The notes below the pieces were generated by a model. It worked only from the letters and a program-made list of their open reading frames with translations. It did not search any database and was not told the DNA's origin. Both the position numbers and the translations under genes were made by a program. A stretch of 64,000 nt of DNA, taken from Sinosporangium siamense. Lineage in GTDB: Bacteria > Actinomycetota > Actinomycetes > Streptosporangiales > Streptosporangiaceae. Position 1 is the first letter of the stretch; the number at the start of each line of letters is the position of its first letter. Positions 24,572 to 31,721 of this stretch are shown one piece after another. The stretch covers positions 159,799-223,798 of the forward strand of contig NZ_BOOW01000028.1 of the NCBI RefSeq assembly GCF_016863435.1, given 5' to 3'.

Positions 24572-25021
24572 ATGTCGCTTGAAGAGAACAAGGCCATCGT
24601 CGGCCGCTGGTTCACCGAGTTCTGGGGCAAGGACTTCAACCCCGGCATCATCGACGAGCTCGCCGCACCGGACATCCGCTTCGAGTACTCACTGCACAAG
24701 CCGATGAGCGGGCGCGAGGAGGTTCGCGCCTTTGCGACCAACTTCCGCACCGCGTTCCCGGACCTCAACTTCTGGGGCACCGCCGACCTCATCGCCGAGG
24801 GCGACTACGTCGTCGGACAGTGGGAGGGCGGCGGCACGCACACCGGACCGATCGTCTTCGACGACCTGCCCATCGGCTCCGTCCCGGCAGCGTCGGGCAA
24901 GACGCTCCGTTTCACCGGTAAGACGGTCCTCAAGGTCCAGAACGGCCTCATCGTCGAAGAACTCGGACTCGACGACGGCGTGACGGTCCTCCAGCAGCTC
25001 GGCATCATTCCCACCGCCTGA
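24572..25021 (+). CDS. SnoaL-like ester cyclase family protein in the alkylation island
   Basis: A 149-residue SnoaL/NTF2 protein: ENKAIVGRWFTEFWGKDFNP, MSGREEVRAFATNFRTAFPD, DLIAEGDYVVGQWEGGGTHT and C-terminal LGLDDGVTVLQQLGIIPTA. It is preceded by AGAAAGAGA and by ECF-type promoter site 8. A degraded copy is at 17661, and a family member under the same motif is at 657. The catalytic role is unknown. Consistent co-regulation suggests that it handles a toxic electrophile or alkylated metabolite (inference). Confidence 0.85.
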   Translation: MSLEENKAIVGRWFTEFWGKDFNPGIIDELAAPDIRFEYSLHKPMSGREEVRAFATNFRTAFPDLNFWGTADLIAEGDYVVGQWEGGGTHTGPIVFDDLPIGSVPAASGKTLRFTGKTVLKVQNGLIVEELGLDDGVTVLQQLGIIPTA

Positions 25022-25112
25022 GCTGAACAGCCACGGTGAGCCACCTCGGCGTCGAGGCCACCGGCGACGTAGTAGCCGACCCCCTTGATCGCCCTGCTGG
25101 TCGCTGAAATAG

Positions 25113-25139
25113 GGTCGGCGGCTCATTGAGCCGCCGACC
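25113..25139. terminator. Perfect hairpin between the SnoaL gene and the recombinase module
   Basis: Arms GGTCGGCGGCTCA and TGAGCCGCCGACC almost abut; the effective stem is about 11 bp with a 5-nt loop. No T-run follows, but its position fits a terminator for the SnoaL transcript or an insulator for the recombinase module. Confidence 0.45.
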
Positions 25140-25185
25140 TTACCGAGACCAGGACGTGGCTACCGCCCGAAGGCCTCCGGCTGAA

Positions 25186-25214
25186 GTACGTGATAACAGC
25201 CTATTATCACGTAC
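25186..25214. promoter_or_regulatory. Dif-like 11-7-11 palindrome, candidate TnpI resolution site or operator
   Basis: Perfect arms GTACGTGATAA and TTATCACGTAC flank a 7-nt spacer (CAGCCTA), ending directly before the ATG at 25215. Eleven-bp arms around a 6-8-nt spacer is the geometry of tyrosine-recombinase core sites. Its place immediately before the recombinase operon also fits an autoregulatory operator. A second copy is at 8690-8718. Confidence 0.65.
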
Positions 25215-25325
25215 ATGAGCGACCACGGCACCGCGGCGACCAGGCGAACGCCTTGCCGGGACGCTGCGCGACTCCGGCACGTTATCCAGTACATCGCCGA
25301 CGGCGCAACGCGGCGGCCGGCATGA
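25215..25325 (+). CDS. Small conserved protein coupled to the TnpI-like recombinase
   Basis: A 36-residue ORF, MSDHGTAATRRTPCRDAARL then RHVIQYIADGATRRPA. It begins right after the palindrome and overlaps the recombinase start by ATGA. It is homologous to the longer frame at 8486-8690, which also follows this palindrome. It may be a shortened DNA-binding accessory protein or only a coupling leader. Conservation of the pair supports a real module. The function is unknown. Confidence 0.5.
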   Translation: MSDHGTAATRRTPCRDAARLRHVIQYIADGATRRPA

Positions 25326-26263
25326 GCGCCGCGCCGAAGGTGACCGCCCTGCGCGGCGGGAACGTCTCGCTCGCCGCGGCCGCCGACGCCTTCCTGGCCA
25401 CCCCGCGCGCCGCCAACGCCAACACCCACCGCGCCTACGCCTCGGCCATCGACCGCGTCATCGTCCTGCTCGTCCGAGATCGGACCCTCGCCGACGTCGC
25501 CGACGCCGAGATCGGCGCCGCGCTCGCCGAGCTGTGGGGCCGATGCGCGCCGGCGACCTGGAACCGCAACCGCGCCGCCATCGCCTCCTGGCTGACCTGG
25601 TGCCAGACCAGGAAACACTGGGCCGCCCCGTCGGTCCCGGCCGAGGCCGAACGCCGCAAGGAGAACGCCGACGAGACCCGCGCGGTCGCCAAGACCACCG
25701 TCCACCGGCTACTGTCACGCCGCGACATCCCCCTGCGCGAGAAGACGCTGTGGCGGATGCTCTACGAAACGGCGGCCAGAGCGGCTGAGATCCTGGCGCT
25801 GAACGTCGAGGACCTCGACCTTGAGCATCGCCGCGCCCCGGTTCGGTCCAAGGGCGGCTCGATCGAGTGGGTGTACTGGGACAGCGGCACCGCCCACCTG
25901 CTGCCCCGTCTGCTCCGGCTCCCGGACGGCAGCGCGCGCACGCGCGGCCCGCTGTTCCTGTCCGAACGCCGCCCCGTCCCCGCCCGCCGCCCGGCGGCTG
26001 CCGACATCTGCCCGCACACGGGCCGCGCCCGCCTGGGCTACGACCGCGCCCGCGTCCTTCTGGAGAAGTACGCCGGGCTCGATCTGCACCAGCTGCGCCA
26101 CAGCGCCGCCACCCACCTCGGCGAGGCCGAGGTCCCGCTGCAGCTCATTATGGGCAAGACCCGGCACAAGAACCCCCGCACCGCCATGCGCTACGTCAAA
26201 CCCGGCGCCGAGGCCATCGCCAAGGTCACCGAAGTTCTGGCGCCCCGCCGTCGTACGCACTGA
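25322..26263 (+). CDS. Tyrosine recombinase, TnpI/XerD-like
   Basis: A 313-residue tyrosine recombinase. A SAM-like N-terminal core-binding domain (about 15-105, THRAYASAIDRVIVLLVRDR) precedes the catalytic domain, with Arg in LYETAARAAEILALNVEDLD, HQLRHSAATHLGEAEVPLQL (HxLRH) and IMGKTRHKNPRTAMRYVKPG (His and Tyr nucleophile). Its place beside the right end of a Tn3-family element makes it the likely cointegrate resolvase, as TnpI is in Tn4430. Start ATG 25322 is coupled to the small ORF. Confidence 0.88.
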   Translation: MSAAPKVTALRGGNVSLAAAADAFLATPRAANANTHRAYASAIDRVIVLLVRDRTLADVADAEIGAALAELWGRCAPATWNRNRAAIASWLTWCQTRKHWAAPSVPAEAERRKENADETRAVAKTTVHRLLSRRDIPLREKTLWRMLYETAARAAEILALNVEDLDLEHRRAPVRSKGGSIEWVYWDSGTAHLLPRLLRLPDGSARTRGPLFLSERRPVPARRPAAADICPHTGRARLGYDRARVLLEKYAGLDLHQLRHSAATHLGEAEVPLQLIMGKTRHKNPRTAMRYVKPGAEAIAKVTEVLAPRRRTH

Positions 26264-26350
26264 TCAACTCTTGCACTCAGCCTTCCCGAAGGCATGGTCG
26301 CTCTTCGTGGTGCCCGACACTCCTACATGCGAAAACACGATCGCGAGGGA

Positions 26351-26375
26351 CATCCGAACGGAAAGTCACGCTAAG
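26351..26375 (+). repeat. Internal vestigial Tn3-type repeat near the right end
   Basis: CATCCGAACGGAAAGTCACG then CTAAG, facing the functional right repeat (26393-26430) across 17 bp. It differs at one position from 2007-2031. The two facing repeats could form a short hairpin. Probably the remnant of an older element end captured inside the transposon. Confidence 0.6.
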
Positions 26376-26392
26376 TCGTCCGCTGGCGCTCC

Positions 26393-26430
26393 ACTAACGG
26401 GATTTTCCGTTCGGATGCTCGTCATGCCCC
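26393..26430 (-). repeat. Tn3 transposon right inverted repeat
   Basis: Read inward on the minus strand it begins GGGGCATGACGAGCATCCG and continues GGAAAATCCCGTTAG. GACAA follows outside at 26431-26435. Confidence 0.9.
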
Positions 26431-26435
26431 GACAA
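26431..26435. repeat. Target-site duplication, right copy (GACAA)
   Basis: Matches 12544-12548 exactly and abuts the right terminal repeat. Confidence 0.9.
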
Positions 26436-26737
26436 GGAAAGGCCGGCACGTCGTCCCGCCGGTCCAAGACGGCGACCGCACCGCCCCCGGGCTTCAGGCC
26501 AAGTCCCGCCATCAAGACCTTGGCCGCCTCGGCCATGTTGCGGGCGAACCGGTCGAACTTCGGCCACGGTAAAACACACTGTCGGGCCACACCGCCGCCC
26601 ACGCCTGATCGGCCCGGCACGGTTGCGGTGCGTGGTGCCGGAAAGAAACCCCGGTCGATGTAGATCCGGCCCTCGGACGCGCCGAGCGCCACCGACTGCC
26701 CGGTCTGGATGGTCGGTGGAGCAGCGCCGGCAGGCAT
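26436..26737 (-). pseudogene. Serine resolvase (TnpR-like) remnant at the insertion site
   Basis: The strand encodes SVALGASEGRIYIDRGFF and PWPKFDRFARNMAEAAKVLM, matching resolvases (pattern RIYxDxGxSG and KLDRFAR). The catalytic N-terminal Ser region is missing and the glycine-rich RPGL segment is scrambled. It is a relic of an older Tn3-type element, and the present transposon lies right against it. Confidence 0.6.
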
Positions 26738-26767
26738 GGTCTCCTCGTCGGCCGGGGCTGTACGGGG

Positions 26768-27946
26768 TCAGCCGGTCTTGGCGGCGAAGGGGCCGTTGTT
26801 CTCGAACACGAGCCTGGCGAAGTTCTCGCCGATGCGGCGGTGTCCTTCGGGGCTGGGATGGATCGCGTCCGGCAGCGGGAACTCGGCGTGGTCGCTCTCG
26901 CCGTAGAGGTCGAGTCCGTCGAGGTAGTGGAGGTTCGGGTCCTCGACGGCCCTCTGCTTGCCGATGCCGGCGAGTACGTCGCGGATGATCGTGAGCGTCA
27001 GCCGTCCGGCGGCGGTTTCAGCCTGATCACCGGTGGCCTTGAACCGGAGGGTTCCGCTTTCGAGGTCCGGCATAAGAGGGCCGGGGGTGTTTTCGTGGGT
27101 CGGGCACAGGAGCGGCGACACGAGGAGCAGGGGTGTCGTCGGGTGGTCCTCGCGGATGGTGTCGAGGAAGCCGTGGATGGCGGGGGAGAAGGCTCGCAGG
27201 CGCATGGCGTCGCTGTTGACGACGTTGATGCCGAGCTTGACGCTGATCAGGTCGGCTGGGGTGTCCCGCATCGCACGCGCGGTGAACGGGTCCACCAGTG
27301 CGCTGCCGCCGAATCCGAGGTTGATCAGTTCCACGCCGCCCGTGGACGCGGCCAGGGCGGGCCAGATGGTGCTCGGGAAGACGGCGTTCGAGCCGTGGCT
27401 GATGGAACTGCCGTGGTGCAGCCACACCCGGCGTCCGTTGTCCGGGGCCGGCTCGACGGGGGCGTCGGTGCGCAGGGCGATCACCTCGGTGATCTCCGAG
27501 TGCGGAAGCCAGATCTCGATGTCCTTCTCGCCCGCGGGGAGGTCGGTGAAGTGGGCGGTGCCCGCCGGTCCCTCGGTGAACTCCGCGGTCTGCGTTTGCA
27601 TGTCGGTGATCGTGCGGAGGTTTCCGCCGTTCACGGTGGCCTGGGCGGTGAGCCGGCCGTCGACCAGCAGGTCGTACACGCCGTCCGGCGGGGGCGGGAA
27701 GCCCAGGTAGACACGCTTGGTGGGCAGCGTGTCCAGTTCGACGACGGTGGCGCGGGTGCGGAAGGCCAGCCGGACACCGGAGGGCTGGGCCTCGGCCACG
27801 GCCAGCCGGTCGTCCGGGATCTGGCGGCGCGCCCAGGCGGGCAGCCGGTGCGGCAGCAGACCGTGCGCGGTCTCTTCCACTTCAAGATGTCCGCGCAGGA
27901 AGCCCGCGGTGACGGGGGTGGTGATCCACTTCTGTTCGGTGCTCAT
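26768..27946 (-). CDS. GDSL/SGNH-family hydrolase
   Basis: A 392-residue hydrolase. Residues 1-165 form a beta-rich domain; the SGNH catalytic domain follows with Ser in WLHHGSSISHGSN (block I), INLGFGGSALVDPF (block II Gly), VKLGINVVN (block III Asn) and LPDAIHPSPEGHRRI (Asp/His, block V). No signal peptide is seen, so it is probably cytosolic. Substrates are likely esters of carbohydrates or lipids. It lies 83 bp after a tetR gene on the same strand and is probably co-transcribed with it. Confidence 0.85.
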   Translation of the reverse strand: MSTEQKWITTPVTAGFLRGHLEVEETAHGLLPHRLPAWARRQIPDDRLAVAEAQPSGVRLAFRTRATVVELDTLPTKRVYLGFPPPPDGVYDLLVDGRLTAQATVNGGNLRTITDMQTQTAEFTEGPAGTAHFTDLPAGEKDIEIWLPHSEITEVIALRTDAPVEPAPDNGRRVWLHHGSSISHGSNAVFPSTIWPALAASTGGVELINLGFGGSALVDPFTARAMRDTPADLISVKLGINVVNSDAMRLRAFSPAIHGFLDTIREDHPTTPLLLVSPLLCPTHENTPGPLMPDLESGTLRFKATGDQAETAAGRLTLTIIRDVLAGIGKQRAVEDPNLHYLDGLDLYGESDHAEFPLPDAIHPSPEGHRRIGENFARLVFENNGPFAAKTG

Positions 27947-28029
27947 TGCCTCAAGCCGTTGGTTCTGGGTGGAGGTTGGGGGAGTCGGGGCGCTACGCGG
28001 GAACCGTTCGAAGAGTGGCGCACCCCTGG

Positions 28030-28605
28030 TCAGGGGGTGGCCCGCCTCCGCAGCGCGGCGTCGAGGGAGTCCAGGGTCCAGGCCCAGGAATCCTGCGAGG
28101 CGACGTCCGTGTGACTGAAGCCGCCGGCCGCTTCCAGGCTGACGTAACCGTGGAAGACGCTGCCCAGCATGCGGACCGCGTGTGTCTGGTCCGGTTCTGC
28201 CAGGTCGTAGCCGCGCAGAATCGCGCGTGCCATCTGCGCGTGCCGGACGCCGGCGCTGGCTGCGGCCGTCTGCGGGTCGAGCCGGAACCGGGCTGCGTCG
28301 TACCGGCCTGGGTGCGCTCGGGCATAGTCCCGGTAGGCGTTCGCGAAGGCCGTCAGGGCGTCTTTGCCCGCACGTCCGGCCACGGCGTGGGCGACCCGGT
28401 CGGCGAGTTCCTCCAACGCGAACAGCGCGATCCGGGTCTTGAGCTCGTGGGAGTTCTTCAGGTGCGAGTACAGGCTCGCGACCTTCACGTCGAAGTGCCG
28501 GGCGAGCGCCGACAGAGTCACCTGGTCGAAACCGGCTTCATCGGCGAGTTCCGCACCGGCGCGCGTGAGCCGCTCCGGGCTCAGTCCTGCCCGAACCACA
28601 ACCAT
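28030..28605 (-). CDS. TetR-family regulator of the SGNH hydrolase
   Basis: A 191-residue TetR protein. The HTH is in residues 8-52 (AGAELADEAGFDQVTLSALA, then RHFDVKVASLYSHLKNSHEL), and the C-terminal domain is of the WHG type (YRDYARAHPGRYDAARF, GYVSLEAAGGF). ATG 28605 is the first good start. A 19-bp perfect palindrome 36 bp upstream (28642-28660) is the likely operator, so it probably represses itself and the downstream hydrolase. Confidence 0.85.
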   Translation of the reverse strand: MVVVRAGLSPERLTRAGAELADEAGFDQVTLSALARHFDVKVASLYSHLKNSHELKTRIALFALEELADRVAHAVAGRAGKDALTAFANAYRDYARAHPGRYDAARFRLDPQTAAASAGVRHAQMARAILRGYDLAEPDQTHAVRMLGSVFHGYVSLEAAGGFSHTDVASQDSWAWTLDSLDAALRRRATP

Positions 28606-28641
28606 CACCTACTCTCATTTTTCCTATATCAAGCGTGTATC

Positions 28642-28660
28642 TGCCTATAGCCTATAGGCA
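28642..28660. promoter_or_regulatory. 19-bp perfect palindrome before tetR
   Basis: TGCCTATAG-C-CTATAGGCA, AT-rich within GC-rich DNA and close to the tetR start. A strong TetR-operator candidate. Confidence 0.65.
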
Positions 28661-28915
28661 ACACGGAAGGGTGCACGTCGTGCGCCGCGACGGCAGGGCG
28701 GGCCGGGGCGGACGGAGCCGCACGGTCCCGCATCACGGTTCGCATAGGCGGGGCCTTTGCGCTGACGAACCCCCAGGTCGACTAGGCGACCATTCGCGCA
28801 ACCAGCCCACCCAGAGGGTGTAGCAAGATCCACACTCTGTGTAACTTGCGGGAATCTGCAATCTCGTGAGTTACTTTGACCTTCCGGCACGCAACAGATC
28901 AGCTTTATTGAATTT
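28661..28915. other. Divergent intergenic region
   Basis: No gene is seen between the tetR palindrome and the coiled-coil gene. It should hold both promoters. Confidence 0.4.
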
Positions 28916-28931
28916 GAATTTCTAGAAATTC
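28916..28931. promoter_or_regulatory. AT-rich palindrome before the coiled-coil gene
   Basis: GAATTTCTAGAAATTC is perfectly symmetric and is flanked by TTGAATTT and CAATAAT, a strikingly AT-rich island 40 bp before the ATG. It fits autoregulation by the DNA-binding protein encoded downstream, as known for KfrA-type coiled-coil proteins. Confidence 0.55.
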
Positions 28932-28970
28932 AATAATGCTAAGATCGCCTCTGTGGCTGAGGAGACGGAG

Positions 28971-30134
28971 ATGACGACGCGACCCTGCGTGCACTGCGGG
29001 GCGCCGATCGAGCGGAGGCCCGGGCGGGGCAGGCCGAAGGCCTACTGTCCGGAGGGGGACTGCCAGGCCGCCGCCAAGCGGGATCGCGAGATGCGGCGGG
29101 CGACGCCGGGGCTGACCGGCACCCTGGCGCGGGCGGAGGATTTCTACGAGCGCATGGAAAAGGGGCTTGCCGCCGCGATCGAGCCGCTCGCGCTGGTGCT
29201 GGCCGAGGAGCTCAGCCCGGCCGGGGTCGAGGCGAAGCTGAGTGCGATGCAGGCCGACGCGCACACCCGGGTCGCCATCGCGCGGGCCGAGCGTGAGCAG
29301 GCCTTCGAGCAGGTGCGGCTGTCGCGTGAGGCGGCCGAGGCCGCACGCGAGGAGGCCGAGCGCATGCGGGGGCAGGTCGAGGAGGCGGGGGTCGAGCGGG
29401 ACACGGCGCTCGCCGACGCGGAGCGGGCACGTGAGCAGGCGCTCGCGGCGTTGCGTGAGGCGGCCTCGACGCAGCGGCAGTCCAGGCAGACGGCGGAGGA
29501 GGCGCTGCGCCGGGCCGACGCCGCCGAGCGGTCGAGGGTGCAGGCGGTGGGGGAGATGACCGTACGGCTGGAGGCCGCCTTGGCCGAAAGCGAGGAGTCG
29601 GCCGGGCGAGCGGCCGAGGCTCAGGCGACCGCTGAGCAGGCGGCGGCCGAGCGTGACAAGGCGATCGCCGAGGCCACGCTGGCGGGGCGCATGCGGGTGG
29701 AGGCCGAGCAGGCGGCGGCCGGGTCCATCGCCCGTGCCCAGGCGGCGGAGGCGGAACGTGACCGCGCCTTGAGCAGGGCCGTCGCGGCCGAGCAGGCGCG
29801 TGAGCAGGCCGTCGCCGAGCGGGCCGAGGCGCGGGCTCGCGAGGCGGAAGCCGTACGGCAGGCCGAGAGAAGTGAGAACGCGGCGGCTGAGCGGATCGCG
29901 GCTGCCGAGCAGGAGGCGGCGCGGCGCATCGAAGGTGAGCGCGGGCTCCGCGCGGAGGCGGAGCGGGGGACCGCCGCGGCCGTCGCCGAGCGCGATCGGC
30001 TCACCATGGAACTGGCCTTGGAGCAGGCACGCGGCGCCGACCTGCGCGCACAGATCGAGTCACTGCGAGCCGAGGCGTCGGGGCTGCGGGAGCGGGCGGT
30101 CGCGGCGGAGCTGCGAGTTGCCCAAGGGGATTAG
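28971..30134 (+). CDS. Zinc-finger coiled-coil protein
   Basis: About 387 residues. The N-terminus carries a small metal-binding motif, CVHCGAPIERRPGRGRPKAY then CPEGDC, like FCS-type fingers with a GRPxxYC signature. Residues 60 to the end are almost entirely Ala/Glu/Arg-rich heptads forming one long coiled coil. The architecture resembles KfrA/alpha-helical DNA-binding filament proteins, but with a finger instead of an HTH. ATG 28971 has GGAGACGGAG upstream; GTG 28953 is the alternative. It may bind its own palindrome at 28916 and organise DNA (inference). Confidence 0.75.
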   Translation: MTTRPCVHCGAPIERRPGRGRPKAYCPEGDCQAAAKRDREMRRATPGLTGTLARAEDFYERMEKGLAAAIEPLALVLAEELSPAGVEAKLSAMQADAHTRVAIARAEREQAFEQVRLSREAAEAAREEAERMRGQVEEAGVERDTALADAERAREQALAALREAASTQRQSRQTAEEALRRADAAERSRVQAVGEMTVRLEAALAESEESAGRAAEAQATAEQAAAERDKAIAEATLAGRMRVEAEQAAAGSIARAQAAEAERDRALSRAVAAEQAREQAVAERAEARAREAEAVRQAERSENAAAERIAAAEQEAARRIEGERGLRAEAERGTAAAVAERDRLTMELALEQARGADLRAQIESLRAEASGLRERAVAAELRVAQGD

Positions 30135-30173
30135 GCCGGCGCGGTCCGGCCGGCCCCCTGGACCGCCGCCCCG

Positions 30174-30396
30174 CGTCTCCCGGTCGCCGGCGAACCTGCC
30201 GACGATCGCCCGTCGCCGGTGGACCATGCGGCACCCGTTCACCACGGCAGTCCGCAGGTAGGGCAGCACCCGATCATGGTCGACCAATCGGCTCCACCGG
30301 CGATGGAGCGCCGCGAATGCGTCCTGGACGACGTCCTCGGCGGTCTCCTGGCTCCCTACCAGCAAGAACGCCAAACGGACCAGGCCAAGCCGGTGG
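30174..30396 (-). pseudogene. Inverted partial copy of the ECF sigma gene at 31167
   Basis: The strand encodes LVRLAFLLVGSQETAEDVVQ, DAFAALHRRWSRLVDHDRVL and AVVNGCRMVHRRRAIVGRFA, nearly identical to region 2 of the intact sigma factor. DNA identity over about 220 bp is very high. Region 4 is absent and the frame continues into unrelated sequence. It lies in inverse orientation about 0.9 kb from the parent gene. Confidence 0.85.
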
Positions 30397-31048
30397 GCGA
30401 ACTCGGCCACTGCGGCGTCAGCCGATCTGGGTGCGGGTGCCGGCCCGGTCGAGGGCGACGACGATGAAGCCGTCCCCCGGGGGGTGTTCGGGTGGGGCGT
30501 GCCGGGTCAAGGGTCCGGCGGCGGCGGCCGGCATCCACGTTACGGTGAGGCGATCTCCGCTGTGCGGTGGCGCCGTGTCCCTATGAGCGGTCCTCCGTCG
30601 CCACCCGTCCCGGTGACACCACCCCCCGGATCATCGGAGCGACAGGGGCGAGCAGTCATGCCGGGTCGGGTGACCTGGCTCCCCGACTCTCATCGGGGAC
30701 GATCAAAAAGGTAACGGGAGTCGCGCCGCCGTCCGGACCGCGCTGGCCGATCTGCTGCCCGACCAACCGATCCCGCTCCCGTGATCGCCCTGATTCGTAG
30801 TTGAGGAATCCAGGAGCAGCGGTTGGCGCTGATAATGATCATGAATCTTCCCCCGGGTGCAGAGATTGATCATTTCCGGTGAGGTTCCGGCCATCGTGGC
30901 GACAGCCGGCAAAGCGGCTGTTCTCATGCGCGCCGAGTTACAGAATCGCGATCACACGCGCACACTCTCTTCGGAGAACTCAGTGATCGTCCGTTACCGC
31001 TTCACAGGCTTTGCGCCAGAACCGCACCGCACCTACGGAGACAGGCAG
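30397..31048. other. Stretch without a convincing gene
   Basis: A minus-strand frame around 30430-30600 ends GDGFIVVALDRAGTRTQIG, which looks coding but is not recognised. Nothing else is supported up to the leader repeat at 31049. Confidence 0.4.
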
Positions 31049-31165
31049 CCAGGGAACAGCCAAGCCGAGGCCGGGCCGGATGGATACCTGCCCATCAAGG
31101 ACTTGTGAAGAATGTCACTTTGGCCTTGCCGAGCAACCTGGACGGTGGGTTGTGCATGGAAGAGG
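31049..31165 (+). repeat. Sigma-gene leader repeat, copy 1
   Basis: About 117 bp, from CCAGGGAACAGCC to the ATGGAAGAGG segment just before the sigma start, recur in inverted orientation at 35228-35345. Shared blocks include GAGGCCGGG, GGATGGATA, CACTTTGGCC and GCAACCTGGACGGTGGGTTG. It probably contains the promoter and translation start region of the sigma operon. Confidence 0.75.
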
Positions 31166-31166
31166 T

Positions 31167-31721
31167 ATGCCATCTGAGATTCAAATAGTGGTCGCGAAAC
31201 CACCGCCACCGGGACGGCCGCCGGCTGAAAGCGCGGGTGATGCCGTCGTGGCCGAAATGTTCTCGGCTCACCGGCTCAGCCTGGTCCGTTTGGCGTTCTT
31301 GCTGGTAGGGAGCCAGGAGACCGCCGAGGACGTCGTCCAGGACGCATTCGCCGCGCTCCACAGTCGGTGGAGCCGATTGGTCGACCATGATCGGGTGCTG
31401 CCCTACCTGCGGATGGCCGTGGTGAACGGGTGCCGCATGGTCCATCGGCGGCGGGCGATCGTCGGCAGGTTCGCCCGTGACCGGGAGACACCGTTTTGGT
31501 CGGCGGAGGCCGCCATCCTGCTAGGCGAGACGCGCCGGGAGGTGTTCCTGGCCGTGCATGCGCTGCCACGCCGCCAGCGCGAGGCCGTGGTACTGCGCTA
31601 TTACCTCGACCTGTCGGAGGCGGAGATCTCCGAGGCCATGGGAGTCAGCCGCGGAACGGTGAAGTCGACCATTTCCCGAGCCCTTAAGGCACTCACCGCG
31701 AAACTGGAGGGGAACCGATGA
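31167..31721 (+). CDS. ECF RNA polymerase sigma factor (SigE-like)
   Basis: A 184-residue ECF sigma factor. Region 2 is at about 30-95 (LVRLAFLLVGSQETAEDVVQ, DAFAAL) and region 4 at about 125-178 (VHALPRRQREAVVLRYYLDL, SEAEISEAMGVSRGTVKSTI). The gene overlaps the next, a membrane beta-propeller-like protein, by ATGA, the usual layout for a sigma and its membrane partner. The start at 31167 has GGAAGAGG almost touching it; a GTG 21 nt downstream is an alternative. A partial inverted copy lies at 30174. Confidence 0.88.
   Translation: MPSEIQIVVAKPPPPGRPPAESAGDAVVAEMFSAHRLSLVRLAFLLVGSQETAEDVVQDAFAALHSRWSRLVDHDRVLPYLRMAVVNGCRMVHRRRAIVGRFARDRETPFWSAEAAILLGETRREVFLAVHALPRRQREAVVLRYYLDLSEAEISEAMGVSRGTVKSTISRALKALTAKLEGNR

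Larger units (their letters stand above)
12549..26430. mobile_element. Complete Tn3-family transposon carrying an alkylation-repair island
   Basis: The element of 13,882 bp is bounded by inward-facing ends that share GGGGCATGACGAGCATC at their tips and, after a few mismatches, GGAAA and TCCCGTTA, with GACAA target duplications on both sides. It encodes TnpA (12656-15706) at the left and a tyrosine recombinase with a dif-like palindrome at the right, an arrangement known from TnpI-type Tn3 elements such as Tn4430. Cargo from about 15.8 to 25.0 kb includes ogt, an ECF sigma factor, a second MGMT, a 2OG oxygenase, an Ada-like protein, alkB and tag. It inserted next to a resolvase relic beside the amidase gene. 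Confidence 0.9.

Noticed and set aside
29212..30007. Apparent short repeats across the coiled-coil gene
   Set aside because: The periodicity is the heptad-rich Ala/Glu/Arg coding of one coiled coil, not DNA tandem repeats or a CRISPR array.
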